DNA of 64,000 nt from Cyclaneusma minus. Lineage: Eukaryota; Ascomycota; Leotiomycetes; Marthamycetales; Marthamycetaceae. The notes beneath the pieces were generated by a model. It did no database searches, had not been told where the DNA came from, and saw nothing but the letters and a program-made list of their open reading frames with translations. Where the stretch lies: assembly GCA_037179335.1 (NCBI GenBank), contig JAKZHN010000042.1, positions 269,870 to 333,869 on the forward strand, in the 5' to 3' direction. Shown here piece after piece: positions 36,699 to 47,891 of this stretch (the first letter of the stretch is position 1; each line of letters starts with the position of its first letter). The translations under genes were made by a program, and so were the position numbers.

Positions 36699-37556
36699 TC
36701 AAACGTAAGAAACCTCCAACTCAGAGTCACTAAGCACCACCGCAGTCGTCAACAGCGTAGTCTGATTCATATCCACAAGCGCAGCATCACTCAGATCCTT
36801 GAGGCCGCCTCTCTTCGTGACCGCCTGTGCCCCCGTAAAGAACACCGTATCAAACTCTGCAAACGGCACTAGCAGACCCGAGGATATGTCCTCTACAATC
36901 CACTCTGCGTTCCGTCCCGCAAGTGCATTGCTCGCGCTCGGGGCTGTGAGGAATATGCTCGTGCTGTTGCCGGAAGTCAGGTTCTCGACGATGACCGTGC
37001 CGGTGGTGCTGGTGTTGGCGTAGACGGAGACGAATACTGAGTCTCCCGTGGCGACGGTCAAGTTGAAGTAGTAGAGGTCGAGTGGGTACCATTCGTACCA
37101 TGCTTGGACAACTGTGCTGCTCGTGTTGTCGGCGGCCACTGTCACGGCGCTCAGGATGCCTGCTTGTAGAATGGCGGAGTCGTAGTTGTAGCCGTCAATG
37201 CCAACCCATTCGGCTGTGTACCACGTTCCTGCGCCCGCACTGGTGGATGGACGAGCTACGGCTGGGATAGTCCACGTTGCTGAGACCTCTTGGAAGGTAG
37301 TTCCTAGGGGTGGATTTTTGATGACCGCACCGCCCCAATTGGAACTGTATTCCACGGCGGAGAGGTCGTCGCCGCTCTTGTCCATGACAACATGCGAATG
37401 GATGTTGTCTGGGGAGACAGCGGCGGCGAGCTCATCTTCGCCTTCTTCGACAAAGCGGGACTTGATGTGCTCGAGGAATCGTCCACCGGCGTTGGGGCGG
37501 GGGAAAGCAAAAATGCCGCTACCAAAGAGAGAGATCAGAGTAAAATATAACTTCAT
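36699..37556 (-). CDS. secreted G1 glutamic peptidase (eqolisin, Peptidase_A4)
   Basis: Acid endopeptidase of the eqolisin family, found only in fungi and some microbes and active outside the cell at low pH. Intronless, 285 residues, ATG 37556. MKLYFTLISLFGSGIFAFP is a signal peptide. Residues to about 65 look like the propeptide. The mature part starts near SSNWGGAVI. The catalytic dyad is visible: Gln131 in GIDGYNYDSAILQAG and Glu218 in NAEWIVED, 87 residues apart (83 in scytalidoglutamic peptidase). Several N-glycosylation sites (NTS, NLT, NST) fit secretion. No sign of damage. Confidence 0.95.
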   Translation of the reverse strand: MKLYFTLISLFGSGIFAFPRPNAGGRFLEHIKSRFVEEGEDELAAAVSPDNIHSHVVMDKSGDDLSAVEYSSNWGGAVIKNPPLGTTFQEVSATWTIPAVARPSTSAGAGTWYTAEWVGIDGYNYDSAILQAGILSAVTVAADNTSSTVVQAWYEWYPLDLYYFNLTVATGDSVFVSVYANTSTTGTVIVENLTSGNSTSIFLTAPSASNALAGRNAEWIVEDISSGLLVPFAEFDTVFFTGAQAVTKRGGLKDLSDAALVDMNQTTLLTTAVVLSDSELEVSYV

Positions 37557-39506
37557 GATGGATAGCGCTAGTATTCTGAGGAAAATACAAGAGAGCTTCG
37601 TCTAGAGCTTGAAATAACAAAGGCTAGCTGAAAGGTATTCTCTTTCATCTTATACTCGCATATCAGACAACAGCCGCCTGCCAACAACCTGAGTGTTGTT
37701 TCGGTCTCGATCGAAGCAACTCAGTACAATATCGGATATTGAGAAAAATCACGAGGGGCTCTTGGCAGCCACACTCTCATGTAGACCTCGGTGTGATAAC
37801 CCGAGCATGAACCAGAAGCCTTGCTAGAAAACGGATCTCGCAATATTTGAGCCCACTGCCCAACCGCGGTGAACTCTTGTGGGGGTGTAATTGAGCGGCC
37901 AAGCCATGAGTATCAATATTGCTGGGGTCGAGTAGAGAGATAAGGTCTGCTGCAGTCCGCAGACACGAGGAATATGAGCATGAAATATGAAGTCGCATGA
38001 CCAAACTGCTGGTAGATTGGTAACAAACATGCTCAGAAGTCCATCCGAGAGAACTGTACAATAAGATCCTTGCCCGTCTATAGATCTAAGCCTCGGCTTG
38101 TAGATGTTCGCGATAAGCTTCATCGATCAGTTGGACAAGACTGAAAGCTACTCAGCTGGAAGTCTGCCCTGGAGAAATCCTGCTCGGGGCGTGAGTGGAG
38201 AGTGCTTGTAGCAGCACCACGGAGCAGATTTCAGATGATATTCTTGCAATGTTCGAGCAAAGCACAAGAGACAACGGCAGCAGAGACAGGAGTAGGCAAA
38301 TTTGAGACTGAGTAACAATAACGAGTATCACTCACCTGTGCCACATCTCCCCCAGTTGCAATAACCTCGAAGGGCGCCAAGGTCTCTATGGAATGAGATA
38401 ACGGCCCTATCTCAGACAGAAAGACGAATTTCGACAGGTGTGCATATAGTTGTTTGGGAGTTTGCCGTCGTCCATGCAAGTGACAGAAGCGTGCTAGCCG
38501 GCGGGGAATAAAATGGGGGCGCCGGCGGTAATCTGACTACCAGGTCCGCCTGGTTGGCACAACCGGAACATCGGGTCCAAAACTACGCCCCTATCAGTAT
38601 GCAAAGACGGGAAGACCGTCTAGCAAGGCCTCCAGCTAGATTTGCAGCTCCAGGACGCCCACAAGCCTCGGCAACAGGGCAACAACTCAAGCACCACTCC
38701 TGCATACAGGGAAGTCGAAATATAAGACAACATGGCGGAATCTAGCGAAGTTCCTGAAAATAGCCTGCATATAAAGGTTCAAGACTTGCCTTGCGTTATC
38801 GTACCAATGGTAGACACATAAATTAAGGTCTGCGATCGAGTGGGGAGGGACGTGGCCAGGCGGACATGCATAATACCTCGGGACGTTTCGATCAGACCAA
38901 GATCTTGATACACACAGTCGGAGAGATTAAGTACCGTGCGTGATGAGGGTCGAGCACACGATCAACACGGGGACTTGAACCGACCCAAAGTATCTGCCAG
39001 AAATGGAGAGAACCCTGCTGTCTAGAATAGGAAGGTCGGTGTGTGTGAGGGCCGCGATGGGGCCATACGCAACCGCCTCCTAGGCCTCCTATACTTCCCA
39101 GGACCTACATAAATGTCTTCTGTAAGGTCGGTACCATATGTTGGCCGTTGCTGAAGCTACCATGACGATTAGCGGCTCGGAGACGAGCAAATCTCCCGGG
39201 ACGCGGTTGTGGTACTTGCGGACTCCGTCCTTGTTGAGTAGAAGACTGCCGCGAAATCCCTCCGACAGAGGGGGCGCGTGATCAAGGGGCCAAGAGCACG
39301 CCGTTGCACGGCGAACTTGAAAGCTCGTTGCAGAGTTTTCGCCCGGACCTTGGAATGATAAGCCGAGTTCACATATGCAAGCATACCGGTACATGGTGCT
39401 GCCGGAATAGCCTCACCTCAGGCGGTGCATACTGCAAGGAATTAAACAACCGATGGGATAAGATAGGGGTCGATGGGTATTCCAAGGAAGCAAAGATCGG
39501 CCGTCA
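37557..39506. other. intergenic, weak exon-like frame only
   Basis: About 1.95 kb with no recognised gene. On the minus strand, 38336-38479 is an open frame starting MHGRRQTPKQLYAHLSKFVF and ending at a good donor (CAG|GTGAGT). It could be a first exon, but I could not find the next exon with confidence. Confidence 0.4.
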
Positions 39507-40603
39507 TCAGACGACTCCGATCGGTTTTGGAGTCCATGGGCCCTCCCATCTAGACCATCCCCTTTTCGTTGCCGATCTGTTTCCGTCGACCGTTGTGGCT
39601 TTTGGTTCGGCAGTTTTCTCCATAGGGGCCGGCAATTCTACCTTCATCTCCATAGCTGCCATCTCCCGACGAAAGTCGTCAAGCCTCTTCATTCTCAGGT
39701 CCACGTCTTCCTTTGCGGTCGTTGTAGGCGTTACGCGTTCAAAAGCACTTCTCACTAGCCTCAGTAATGTCAACTGGGCCGTAGCGTCATATCCGAAGTC
39801 CAATAATGCAGCTGCTTTCGACACGTCTTCTTCCCTCCATTGTCGCAGCGCTGCCTTGGCTTCCTCGAAATCGATCTCTGTTCCATTCTTCAGCTCTTGC
39901 AGCAGGTCCTTCAAGACTTCATCACATGTCTGTCCTTCTTGAACCAGCCCGGTACCACCTGTGGCATCTTGTGCCTGCAGAGTTTTCCAGTAGAAGTCCC
40001 ATATCCAGGCCAGTGCCTTGATAGTAGCTCTTCTCAGGACCTGTAAAGACGGAAGTTCTTCATGGATGACCTGGTGACGCAATTCAACAAAGGTATCTGG
40101 GAGGCCGAGAGCTCTCGCAACGGTGAACATGTTTCGCTTCTGGGCGCCCGTCTGATGTGAGTCCAGAAGGCCAGTCACAAACCTAAGTATCAAAATTTGA
40201 TTAGCTGACTTGCTTGGATCAGAACGGAACGTGCGCAGTGTCCACGAGATATAGAAGCACAGCGAGAGTTATCTAGTAGGTCAACGAACCTCGAGAAACC
40301 CAAGGCATAAGCGTGCCTGACACTCGTTCGCCTCACACCATCGACATGACCCCTCTTCCTCTTCCCAGTATCGCACGCCTTCCCAAGGCCCTCCACGTCT
40401 TCCAATTGAGCAGCCACCAGAACAGCGGTGGCTTCGATAAGGTGGGGGCAATTGCCTCGACGAGTCCAGACGGATATTCTTTCGACAGCTTTTCGCTGCT
40501 TCTCGTACGCGGTTGGGCTGTGTAGTTCGGACGGGTAGAGGTCGTCTCTCACAGCGAGCAGTTCGGCTCTGCTGCGCCATGGCGTGATAATGTACTGGAC
40601 CAT
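39507..40603 (-). CDS. LAS1: Las1 pre-rRNA endoribonuclease subunit
   Basis: Nuclear HEPN-type endoribonuclease that, with the Grc3 kinase, cuts the ITS2 spacer during 60S ribosome maturation. ATG 40603; one intron (40183-40289, donor GTTCGT); 329 residues. The start MVQYIITPWRSRAELLAVRD is diagnostic. It continues with RRGNCPHLIEATAVLVAAQL and FSRFVTGLLDSHQ. The HEPN catalytic motif R-x4-H is LRHQVIH (Arg140, His145). A further family block is EELPSLQVLRRATIKALAWI. The C-terminal half is a less conserved tail ending in WEGPWTPKPIGVV. Divergent from the GST gene. Confidence 0.95.
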
Positions 40604-41201
40604 CTTTCGGAGCAGGCAATTCGATAGCTCCTATAAAAAAAGTTTTACCAGGCAGAGAACGAATCGACGAGTGGAGGGGAAGAGGAAATGCTGGACTGGA
40701 TCTTGAATTTCGCTGGTGTGGACAGTCTTGGTGCCTCGATATTCAGGCTGCTAGACTACTCCAGAAGTATGTCCGCGACAGGGAACCAGATGCCATCTAT
40801 TATCCAAGGACGCGAACTTGCTCTACAGCTCGATACATCTAAAGTATTGCCGGACTGAAGGTAGCGGATTGGTGTTGGAGTTCGCTGGCCCGGAGTCTGA
40901 CCAAGATTCAAAGTCACGAAGAGCACTCAGCCACAAGATTTTAAAAAGGCATGTACATATCTCGGGCATCGACATCGTGCCCGACATGCAGGTAAGCCAA
41001 AGTCCATTACGCAATGTTCTGTGCCTCAAGTCTTGAGTACATGTATGTATATCTTCTCCAGTCACTTGTGCTCAGTGGATCGATTGAGAACACATTTTGC
41101 TCGAGTCGTACTGTGAACTGTCCTGTGTCATCTTCCATCCAAGCCATCTTCGGTGATTTAACACTTCTGCTTCCCCTATTCCCTCTTCTCCGTCTTTCTC
41201 A
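40604..41201. promoter_or_regulatory. shared divergent promoter of LAS1 and the GST gene
   Basis: A 598-bp gap between start codons pointing away from each other. A CT-rich stretch (TTCCCCTATTCCCTCTTCTC near 41172) just before the GST start is typical of fungal core promoters. No specific factor site is claimed. Confidence 0.5.
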
Positions 41202-41846
41202 ATGCCGCCCACGCTCTACTCCTTCAATGAATCTGGCAACAGCTACAAGGCACGCCTCCTTGCCGCTCTCCTAGGCATCAAGCTCCAGGTTCGAGAAGTC
41301 GACTACATGGGCGGCGGCCACAAAGCACCCGACTTTCTCGTCATCAACCCAAAAGGCACCCTTCCAACTCTCACCGACGGCGACGACCTCACGCTGACAG
41401 ACTCTGCCGCCATACTGGTTTACTTGGCCGGGGGACATCCCGAAAGCGGCTACTGGTCCACAGACACCACCGAGCAAGCCCAAATCGTCGAATGGCTGGC
41501 CTTTGCCGCCAGTAATATCCTCGTTGGCGTATGTGCAGCACGCAACATCCTGTCATTTGCACCGTCACCCGAGAAGATCGACCGGGCCGCGCTTGAACAG
41601 GCCCAAGCCAAAGGTGTCGGATCGCTGGAAATTCTCGAGAAGCATCTGGAAGACAAGGAATGGCTGTGTGTCGGAAGACCAACGATCGCGGATGTGGCGG
41701 TATTCCCTTATGTTGCGATGGCGCCGATGGGCAATGTCTCGTTGGAAGCATATCCGAAGGTGAAGGAGTGGATTGGGAGGATCAAAAAGCTGCCTAGATT
41801 CATCCCGATGTTTGGTCTGGATGACCCAGATTATCGAAAAGGTTGA
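41202..41846 (+). CDS. glutathione S-transferase
   Basis: Cytosolic GST conjugating glutathione to electrophiles. Intronless, 214 residues, ATG 41202. The thioredoxin-like N-terminal domain has LYSFNESGNSYKARLLAALL, NPKGTLPTL with the cis-Pro, and DSAAILVYLA, which binds the gamma-glutamyl group. The helical C-terminal domain has GRPTIADVAVFPYVAMAP, the N-capping box of GSTs. The length fits the family. The class and physiological substrate cannot be fixed from sequence. It is a stand-alone gene, not obviously part of the metabolite cluster. Confidence 0.92.
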   Translation: MPPTLYSFNESGNSYKARLLAALLGIKLQVREVDYMGGGHKAPDFLVINPKGTLPTLTDGDDLTLTDSAAILVYLAGGHPESGYWSTDTTEQAQIVEWLAFAASNILVGVCAARNILSFAPSPEKIDRAALEQAQAKGVGSLEILEKHLEDKEWLCVGRPTIADVAVFPYVAMAPMGNVSLEAYPKVKEWIGRIKKLPRFIPMFGLDDPDYRKG

Positions 41847-42761
41847 ACAGTGCTGGCAAAATATACAATCGCACCACTGCTGGGGAACCGTGAATCCTAG
41901 AGTAGCAATATCCTAGGTAGTCGGGTCCAAGGAGTTTTCGGAAACTAAGATGCATGACTGGAGATCGAAGTTCCGGCAGTCATCAGAGGCCTAGGAATTC
42001 GAGAAGAAAGTTGAGGTGGTGAGAAAGGCGAAAGGAGTCGGACGTTGGAGCCATGCGGCCAGGCTTAGGAGACGATCCGATGTGAGTCGAATCATGTAGC
42101 CTGCATACACCAACTGGCTGCAGAACTGGAACGGCAACTCGACATGGATTATGGAAGTTTTGCCCTTTTCGTGTTCTTCCCCATTGATTCGGGGAGCAAA
42201 GTAGACTCCGTCCTGCCTTAGATAGAGTAAAGCTCATCATGGGCATTCGCCGATAAAGTAGCGTGTGAGTTCTCAGAATTCACGACAGGTTGACACGCAG
42301 CGGAAGCTGGTAGATTGATTTCGACCACCAAAATGGATGCAGGGAGATGTGAGGAGGTTCAGGGTTGTTGAAGAAAGCATAAGGATGAAGGTGAAGGTGA
42401 AAGCTTTGACACATGCAGGAACTGAATACGAGAGCGAAAAACCAATTCCATCGCTTCGGCAATCGCCGCTTTGGATGGGCCGCGTCGTCTAAGTGCGGCC
42501 TCCCATCCATAACTGCGACCATCATTTACAAAACCCATCCATGGTACCTAATCGTGCATCCAAGCTCACTCCAGGACTAACAAACTTCTTGGCCCAACTT
42601 CACCGGCGAATTTCACCAGCCAACTTCACGCACCAACTGAACGCCCAACTCGCTCTTCCCGGCTCTGAATATATCGCACACCACCACCCAGGCAGGATTG
42701 CCCAACATTCATCGCAGCAGGGCAACCCATCCCGCCGCAGACGTCCTGAATATGCAGTACG
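41847..42761. other. intergenic, no gene seen
   Basis: About 900 bp between the GST stop and the ubiquitin protease start. Open frames are short and unrecognised. Confidence 0.5.
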
Positions 42762-44900
42762 ATGCCCGAGCCATTCCCTCATATCACAAGCGACGGTGAT
42801 CCTTTCCACTACCACCAAGACTACTATCCTCCTTCCTTCGCAGACAAACTCCGCCACGTTGTCGTCCCCATAACCCTACTTCTGGCCGTTGTCGTCTACC
42901 AGACCCTTTGGTACACTGGCCGCAACGACCTCTCCGTCCCCCAACTTCTATGGAACTGCCTGGTCTATGCAACTCCTGGAAGCCTTCTGGATATGCTCGA
43001 ACAGAATGGCGCATCGACAACGGTGACGGAGAACGGGCCACGAACACACCCTTCCAAAAGTGAAAGCATGCGCCGCCTCATGGGCATCGATAGCCCGGGC
43101 GGCATCGTGAACACAGTTACCAAAGCCGGCCGCAGACGATTGTCTGGTCTGCCCGGGATGGATTTCGTGTCGAGTGCGAGTCGACGAAAGTTGAGCATAT
43201 TGCCGGGATTTATGGCAGACGACAACAGGCCGCCCGGCTTGGGGAACTGGGACAATTCTTGCTATCAAAACAGTGTCTTGCAGGGTCTTGCGGCGCTCGA
43301 CTCGATGGGCGAATACCTACAACATGTGGAAAAGCCAAAGATGCTGATTGAGGATCCGGAGCGAAGGCCACCGATGGCCACTGCCGAGTCATTGAGGGAG
43401 CTGATCGCCCAGCTTAACGATCCATCGAATAATGGCCGGCGGATATGGACTCCTGCGGTGTTGAAGTCTATGAATAGCTGGCAGCAGCAAGATGCTCAGG
43501 AATATTTCTCGAAAGTGCTCGACGAGATCGACAAGGAGATTGCGAAAGCTGTTCAGGCAACAGAGGAGTTAGCGGGTCTGGAGTCACTACTAGACAGGGA
43601 TGAAGGGGAGGGCAAGTCCAACTCGGAAGATACCAGTACTTCCGCGACTAAGAGCTTTACGGCAACACCTCGAATATCGACGGTCAGAAATCCGCTGGAG
43701 GGGCTCCTTGCTCAGCGAGTGGGTTGTACGAAATGTGGCTACTCGGAGGGCCTCTCCATGATACCGTTCAACTGCCTTACTGTCCCCCTTGGTCGTGATT
43801 GGATCTACTCCATTGCTGATTGCCTCTCCGAATACACAAAACTTGAGGCCATTGAAGGCGTTGAGTGTGGCAAATGCACCCTGCTCAAACAGCAAGGCCT
43901 CCTGCGAAAGCTGCTCGATAATTCCGAAGGCAGCAAATCACATACATCCATCGTGGAGCGTTTGAAAGCCGTCAACGAAGCACTCGACGACGACGACTAT
44001 GATGACAAAACTCTGCTGAACAAATGCAAAATCAATGCGAAAAATCGCGTCATGACTACAAAGTCCCGACAGGCCGTCATTGCGACACCGCCACGGTCAC
44101 TAGCGATCCACGTCAACCGCAGCTTGTTCGATGAATTTACTGGGGAGCTGAAGAAGAACTATGCCAATGTGCGCTTCCCCTATCGTCTCGACCTGGGGCC
44201 CTGGTGTCTCGGCAGCACAGGCTCGTCACCGTCATCACCTTCATCCACCGAAGAATGGCTCTTGGATCCCGCAAGTCCCATGGTTTCCGCTATGGATTCG
44301 CCATCGAGAGTTCGCGGGCCAGTATACGAATTGAGGGCGATAGTGACACATTATGGAAGGCATGAGAATGGTCACTATATTTCCTATCGCAAACACGATG
44401 TGGAAGCCGAGAGCGATGGCGAGGAAGACCTGTTGGCTGTGAGTAAAGAGGAGCAATGGTGGAGACTGAGTGATGATGATGTTAGCAAAGTCACTCAAGA
44501 CAATGTCCTTGGCCAGGGTGGCGTGTTCATGCTTTTTTACGATTGCGTTGAGCCGGCGCGGAGAGTTGATACCGATGTCCCAGCATCCGTACCACAGGTG
44601 GAAGACGCGGCAGTATCCTCCACGGAAGCCGACGAGCTTGAGGTTGCGGCTGCCGTGCCGTTACCAGTGGAGGATGATGATGGACTGGAAGATGACGAAA
44701 ATAGAAGCGAGAGGGAGGAGAGTACCGCCCCTAGTGTTTCTGAAACAGATGAGAGCGAGGCAGTGGATAGGGGTCACGAAGAACACTACCAACCCACCAA
44801 GCCGATCGTGGTACCTCAGTATGTGCCTTCCAGCAGCGCACTGAACAAAGTTCAGAGTGAGGAGAACATGCGGTCGGCAGGGAATATGGTTATGGTCTGA
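42762..44900 (+). CDS. membrane-anchored ubiquitin carboxyl-terminal hydrolase (USP)
   Basis: Deubiquitinating cysteine protease. Intronless, 712 residues, ATG 42762. A single hydrophobic helix (VVVPITLLLAVVVYQTLW, residues 33-50) suggests an N-terminal membrane anchor, as in yeast Ubp1 (ER) or Ubp16 (mitochondrial outer membrane). The Cys box is GLGNWDNSCYQNSVLQ with Cys167; the residue before NSC is Asp where most USPs have Gly. QQQDAQEYF follows. Two CxxC pairs (CTKC near 322, CGKC near 369) fit the zinc finger. The His box is ENGHYISY (His538). A low-complexity acidic tail runs from about residue 590. Which of the two yeast proteins is the true counterpart is not decided. Confidence 0.95.
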   Translation: MPEPFPHITSDGDPFHYHQDYYPPSFADKLRHVVVPITLLLAVVVYQTLWYTGRNDLSVPQLLWNCLVYATPGSLLDMLEQNGASTTVTENGPRTHPSKSESMRRLMGIDSPGGIVNTVTKAGRRRLSGLPGMDFVSSASRRKLSILPGFMADDNRPPGLGNWDNSCYQNSVLQGLAALDSMGEYLQHVEKPKMLIEDPERRPPMATAESLRELIAQLNDPSNNGRRIWTPAVLKSMNSWQQQDAQEYFSKVLDEIDKEIAKAVQATEELAGLESLLDRDEGEGKSNSEDTSTSATKSFTATPRISTVRNPLEGLLAQRVGCTKCGYSEGLSMIPFNCLTVPLGRDWIYSIADCLSEYTKLEAIEGVECGKCTLLKQQGLLRKLLDNSEGSKSHTSIVERLKAVNEALDDDDYDDKTLLNKCKINAKNRVMTTKSRQAVIATPPRSLAIHVNRSLFDEFTGELKKNYANVRFPYRLDLGPWCLGSTGSSPSSPSSTEEWLLDPASPMVSAMDSPSRVRGPVYELRAIVTHYGRHENGHYISYRKHDVEAESDGEEDLLAVSKEEQWWRLSDDDVSKVTQDNVLGQGGVFMLFYDCVEPARRVDTDVPASVPQVEDAAVSSTEADELEVAAAVPLPVEDDDGLEDDENRSEREESTAPSVSETDESEAVDRGHEEHYQPTKPIVVPQYVPSSSALNKVQSEENMRSAGNMVMV

Positions 44901-45769
44901 TACGGTCGACGACTGTTGGTCCTATGGGTGACCAATATGGACTTCTCTCGTCGGATTTCATATTTCAAACACATCGGAATTGCATAGCGCGGCGTACGGG
45001 GGTCTGGGGTTATATGGATGGGAAATGGGTATGCTGGCTACTAAGCCAAAACGTTGAGATCAGAATGGCACCTGGTAGTCGTCCGATTCCGGGCTTCACG
45101 AGTCCACAGAAATCGTGGTGGCCGCTAAATGAGCAAGCTTGGAGCAATTTGGCTTTACCTGGCACGCCATTTGTCAATGTACAAGAACTTTGACACTGTT
45201 TTTCGATCTTCGTGCCCTCGTGAGATTCTATTTTCTTTTTTTAGATCCACTAATAACCTGCTATATTTGGTGGACTGTCTACTAGAGAACTGACAAGTGC
45301 ATGTTACAGGTTGCCAGTTGGGGAGAGGGACGAGAGGGTGTTTCGTATTTGTAGTTCTGCTCCTTTCGAATTCCCTCGTCGTTCTCTTGTCAATCTCGTT
45401 CCCCTAGGTGATAACTCAGCCTCCTGTTGCTGGGGAAAGATCTCGCTCGTCTGTACCCATCCCAGCGAGTCGTATATCTGGCTCTCCACTGTCGCTCAAC
45501 CACAGAAAGACAACCCAGACTTAGATCTGAACCACCCAGAGCCACTCCGCTCTCAGGATGGCCACGTTCCAATTCAAACTGGAAATTCTTTCTTTCTTCC
45601 ACTCCCACCCACTTTTCCCAGTTGCGATGTAATCCCACAAATCATTCCACATTTCCCGTCCATCACCCAACTTACAACTGCCAGTCACTGCGAACCAGTG
45701 GCGATAGATCCAGCCACGACATTGTACATATTTTTACCACTTGACCTCCTACAGATCTCATTCTCAAAA
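44901..45769. other. intergenic / 5' leader
   Basis: About 870 bp. From 45311 to 45769 a frame is open upstream of, and in frame with, the next gene. Its composition (many Pro/Ser/His) and the better-placed ATG at 45770 suggest untranslated leader. Confidence 0.5.
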
Positions 45770-46408
45770 ATGGGTCTCCGTCTCTGGACCGACGAGGACG
45801 AGGCTCGGGCTCAGGCTCAGGATGCCGCAGCGAACTCCTCAACGCTGTCCGCAAAGCCTCCTGCAGCCCGCCCCGCCGGCTTCGACGAGAGCCGCGATAT
45901 CCGCAATGCCATGTTGGAGCTCATGTTCTTACTCCGAGGCAGCAAGGTATGTCAACTTTTTTATGTCTTTTTTTTTTTAGCAATCTCTAACCCCCTCCCC
46001 ACGCCACCCCCCGCCTCCCAATATTCTCCCCACTCACCCACCCTTATCACTCACCAACCACCCACACAGATAACACCCGTGACATATCCCAGCAACGCCT
46101 ACAACTACGCCGAAACATGTCACCGCCGACTCTACCAAGCTCTCTGCGCCCGTCTCGTGCCCAACGACCCCGATGCGCTGTGTTTCCAGCTCTACGACGT
46201 GCTCATGCCGGTTCTGGAGAACCAGCCTGGCTTTACGGAGCTGGAGAAGAGAGATTATTTGCTGTATCACTTGCACTATTGGGAGAAGATTGGCGTTGCT
46301 CTGCCTGAGGAGGTGGTGAGGGGTGTGTATAGGGATTGCCCGGGGTTTGGGGAGGAGGGTGAGAGGACGGCGTATGATGAGAATGGGGCGGCGTTGTTTA
46401 CTTGGTAG
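45770..46408 (+). CDS. small unknown protein, two exons
   Basis: I do not recognise this protein, but the gene structure is convincing. ATG 45770 (AAAAATGGG context); one intron 45947-46069 (GTATGT to CACACAG); 171 residues. The N-terminus is Ala-rich (ARAQAQDAAANSS). The conserved-looking core runs from FDESRDIRNAMLELMFLLRG across the splice to NAYNYAETCHRRLYQALCA and YLLYHLHYWEKIGVALPEE. No signal peptide or membrane helix. The intron is 123 nt, a multiple of three, and has no stop in frame, so retaining it would insert 41 residues without truncation. It converges on the OBAP gene (291 bp apart). Confidence 0.82.
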   Translation: MGLRLWTDEDEARAQAQDAAANSSTLSAKPPAARPAGFDESRDIRNAMLELMFLLRGSKVCQLFYVFFFLAISNPLPTPPPASQYSPHSPTLITHQPPTQITPVTYPSNAYNYAETCHRRLYQALCARLVPNDPDALCFQLYDVLMPVLENQPGFTELEKRDYLLYHLHYWEKIGVALPEEVVRGVYRDCPGFGEEGERTAYDENGAALFTW

Positions 46409-46699
46409 ATTTTGGGGCGCTGATGATGATGTGTTGTGTGTATGGTGGATGAAGATGTTTGGCGGGAAGGGACTGATGTGGATGAACGGGATTGAAGCAT
46501 CAATGTCCTTGAGTGGAATGTTCAAATTCTTAGTCATGCACATCTTTTTTGGATGCTCGGAATGAAGACCCATCTCTCATCGGGTGCCATGAAATAAAAA
46601 TCTTCATTTTCGATTGCGAACTGTTCCAGAGCATCAGATCTCCCTAGTCCGACAGTTCAAGCATTCCAGTCCCCACCGTAGCCTCATCACCCACCTCCC

Positions 46700-47506
46700 C
46701 TATTTCTTCCAACAAGCATCCGCCTCCCCATCAATTTCCGCATCCGGGATGCCCTTCCTCTTCTCCCTCTTCGTCTCCGTACTAACTCCAAACCTCTCAT
46801 CCCTCTCCCTCACCCTCTCCCACGGCACCTGCGCATCCTCCGTAAAACTCCCCATGAGCTGCGGCACCCCCAACGGCACCTTATCACCCCTATCCACCTG
46901 CCAAAAATGCCACGTCTTGCCATACAGCCCAATCACCTCCCTCATCTCCTCCGTTTCCGGAATCTCCCAGACCGCATTGGGGACCGTGGGGTTGGGCATG
47001 ATGAGCATGCCAGACTTGACTTCGTAGTTGTGGGAGTGCCAGAGCCGCTTTTCGGCGGAGTCGAAGGTGGCGTAGATGGCGGGGGTGACCATGTATTCGA
47101 CGCCGATGAGGCGCGCGGGGGTGATGTGGGAGTCGTAGATTAGGCATTGGCGTACGTCGGCGCTGATGTGGGTGCAGTAGTGGTTGGCTTCGACGGAGCG
47201 GCTGGGGTCGGAGGCGTAGACGTGGAAGGCGTTTAGGTGGGCACAGATGGACTTGACGGGAGCAAAGGACTGTTAGGCTGTGAGCAATTGACCGGTGGGA
47301 AGGATGTTTCAAGCTGCTTAGGATGTAGTGGGTGAAGTAGGGGTCCAAATCACGTGATCGATGGAGAGCATGCTGGGAGATGAGATTGGATGTTGGGTGA
47401 GAATCTTTACCTGTGTAGTGGCAGCTCCGGTCTCAAGGATCATGTCCTTGGCCTTGATCTCCGAGCCAGCTGTGCCGTGAGTGACTTCTGGGACCTGGTC
47501 TGTCAT
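46700..47506 (-). CDS. OBAP/DUF1264 family protein
   Basis: Member of the oil-body-associated protein family (DUF1264), widespread in fungi and plants. In plants it affects seed oil bodies; the fungal role is unknown. ATG 47506 (MTDQVPEVTHG); one 141-nt intron (47270-47410); 221 residues. An in-frame ATG at 47569 would add 21 Thr/Pro-rich residues. Diagnostic blocks are ICAHLNAFHVYASDPSRSVE, NHYCTHISADVRQCLIYDS, ARLIGVEYMVTPAIYATFD and LIMPNPTVPNAVWEIPETEE. No membrane helix or signal peptide. Confidence 0.92.
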
Positions 47507-47891
47507 GGTGGCGAGTAGTTGTGTAGTAAGAACGCTGGTTGGAGGAATGGGATTTGTTGGGGTAGTCAAGGAGTGTTGTGTCTTGAATTCGAAGAGAGTT
47601 GGCCGTGGAAAAGGAAGAGAAAGGGTACTTATCAGAAAGCTTCCTGGGGGAGGCTGCAGTAAAATAGGTGGGTTACAGTAGTCACTGACGTCATGCGATA
47701 CAGCGATTCAGGAAGGAGTGAAGCTCCGCAGCTTTTCCATGAGCTCACCTAATACTAATACACTCATACATTTGTGTCGTGTTCTGCGATTCCATTCACG
47801 CTACATCTTCGAGTCAGGAGGAAGTCTGGTGAGATGATCAGCCCGCGGTTTATCACTAAAGTGTAGAAAATCATACCCATGCTGTACTTAC
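47507..47891. other. intergenic, OBAP promoter and glyoxalase II 3' flank
   Basis: A 385-bp gap between two genes on the same strand. No coding signal is seen. Confidence 0.5.

Noticed and set aside
38965..38990. tRNA-like B box on the minus strand (GGTTCAAGTCC)
   Set aside because: The T stem does not pair properly and no A box lies at the right distance.
45311..45769. N-terminal extension of the unknown protein at 45770
   Set aside because: The frame is open, but composition and the strong ATG at 45770 point to untranslated leader.
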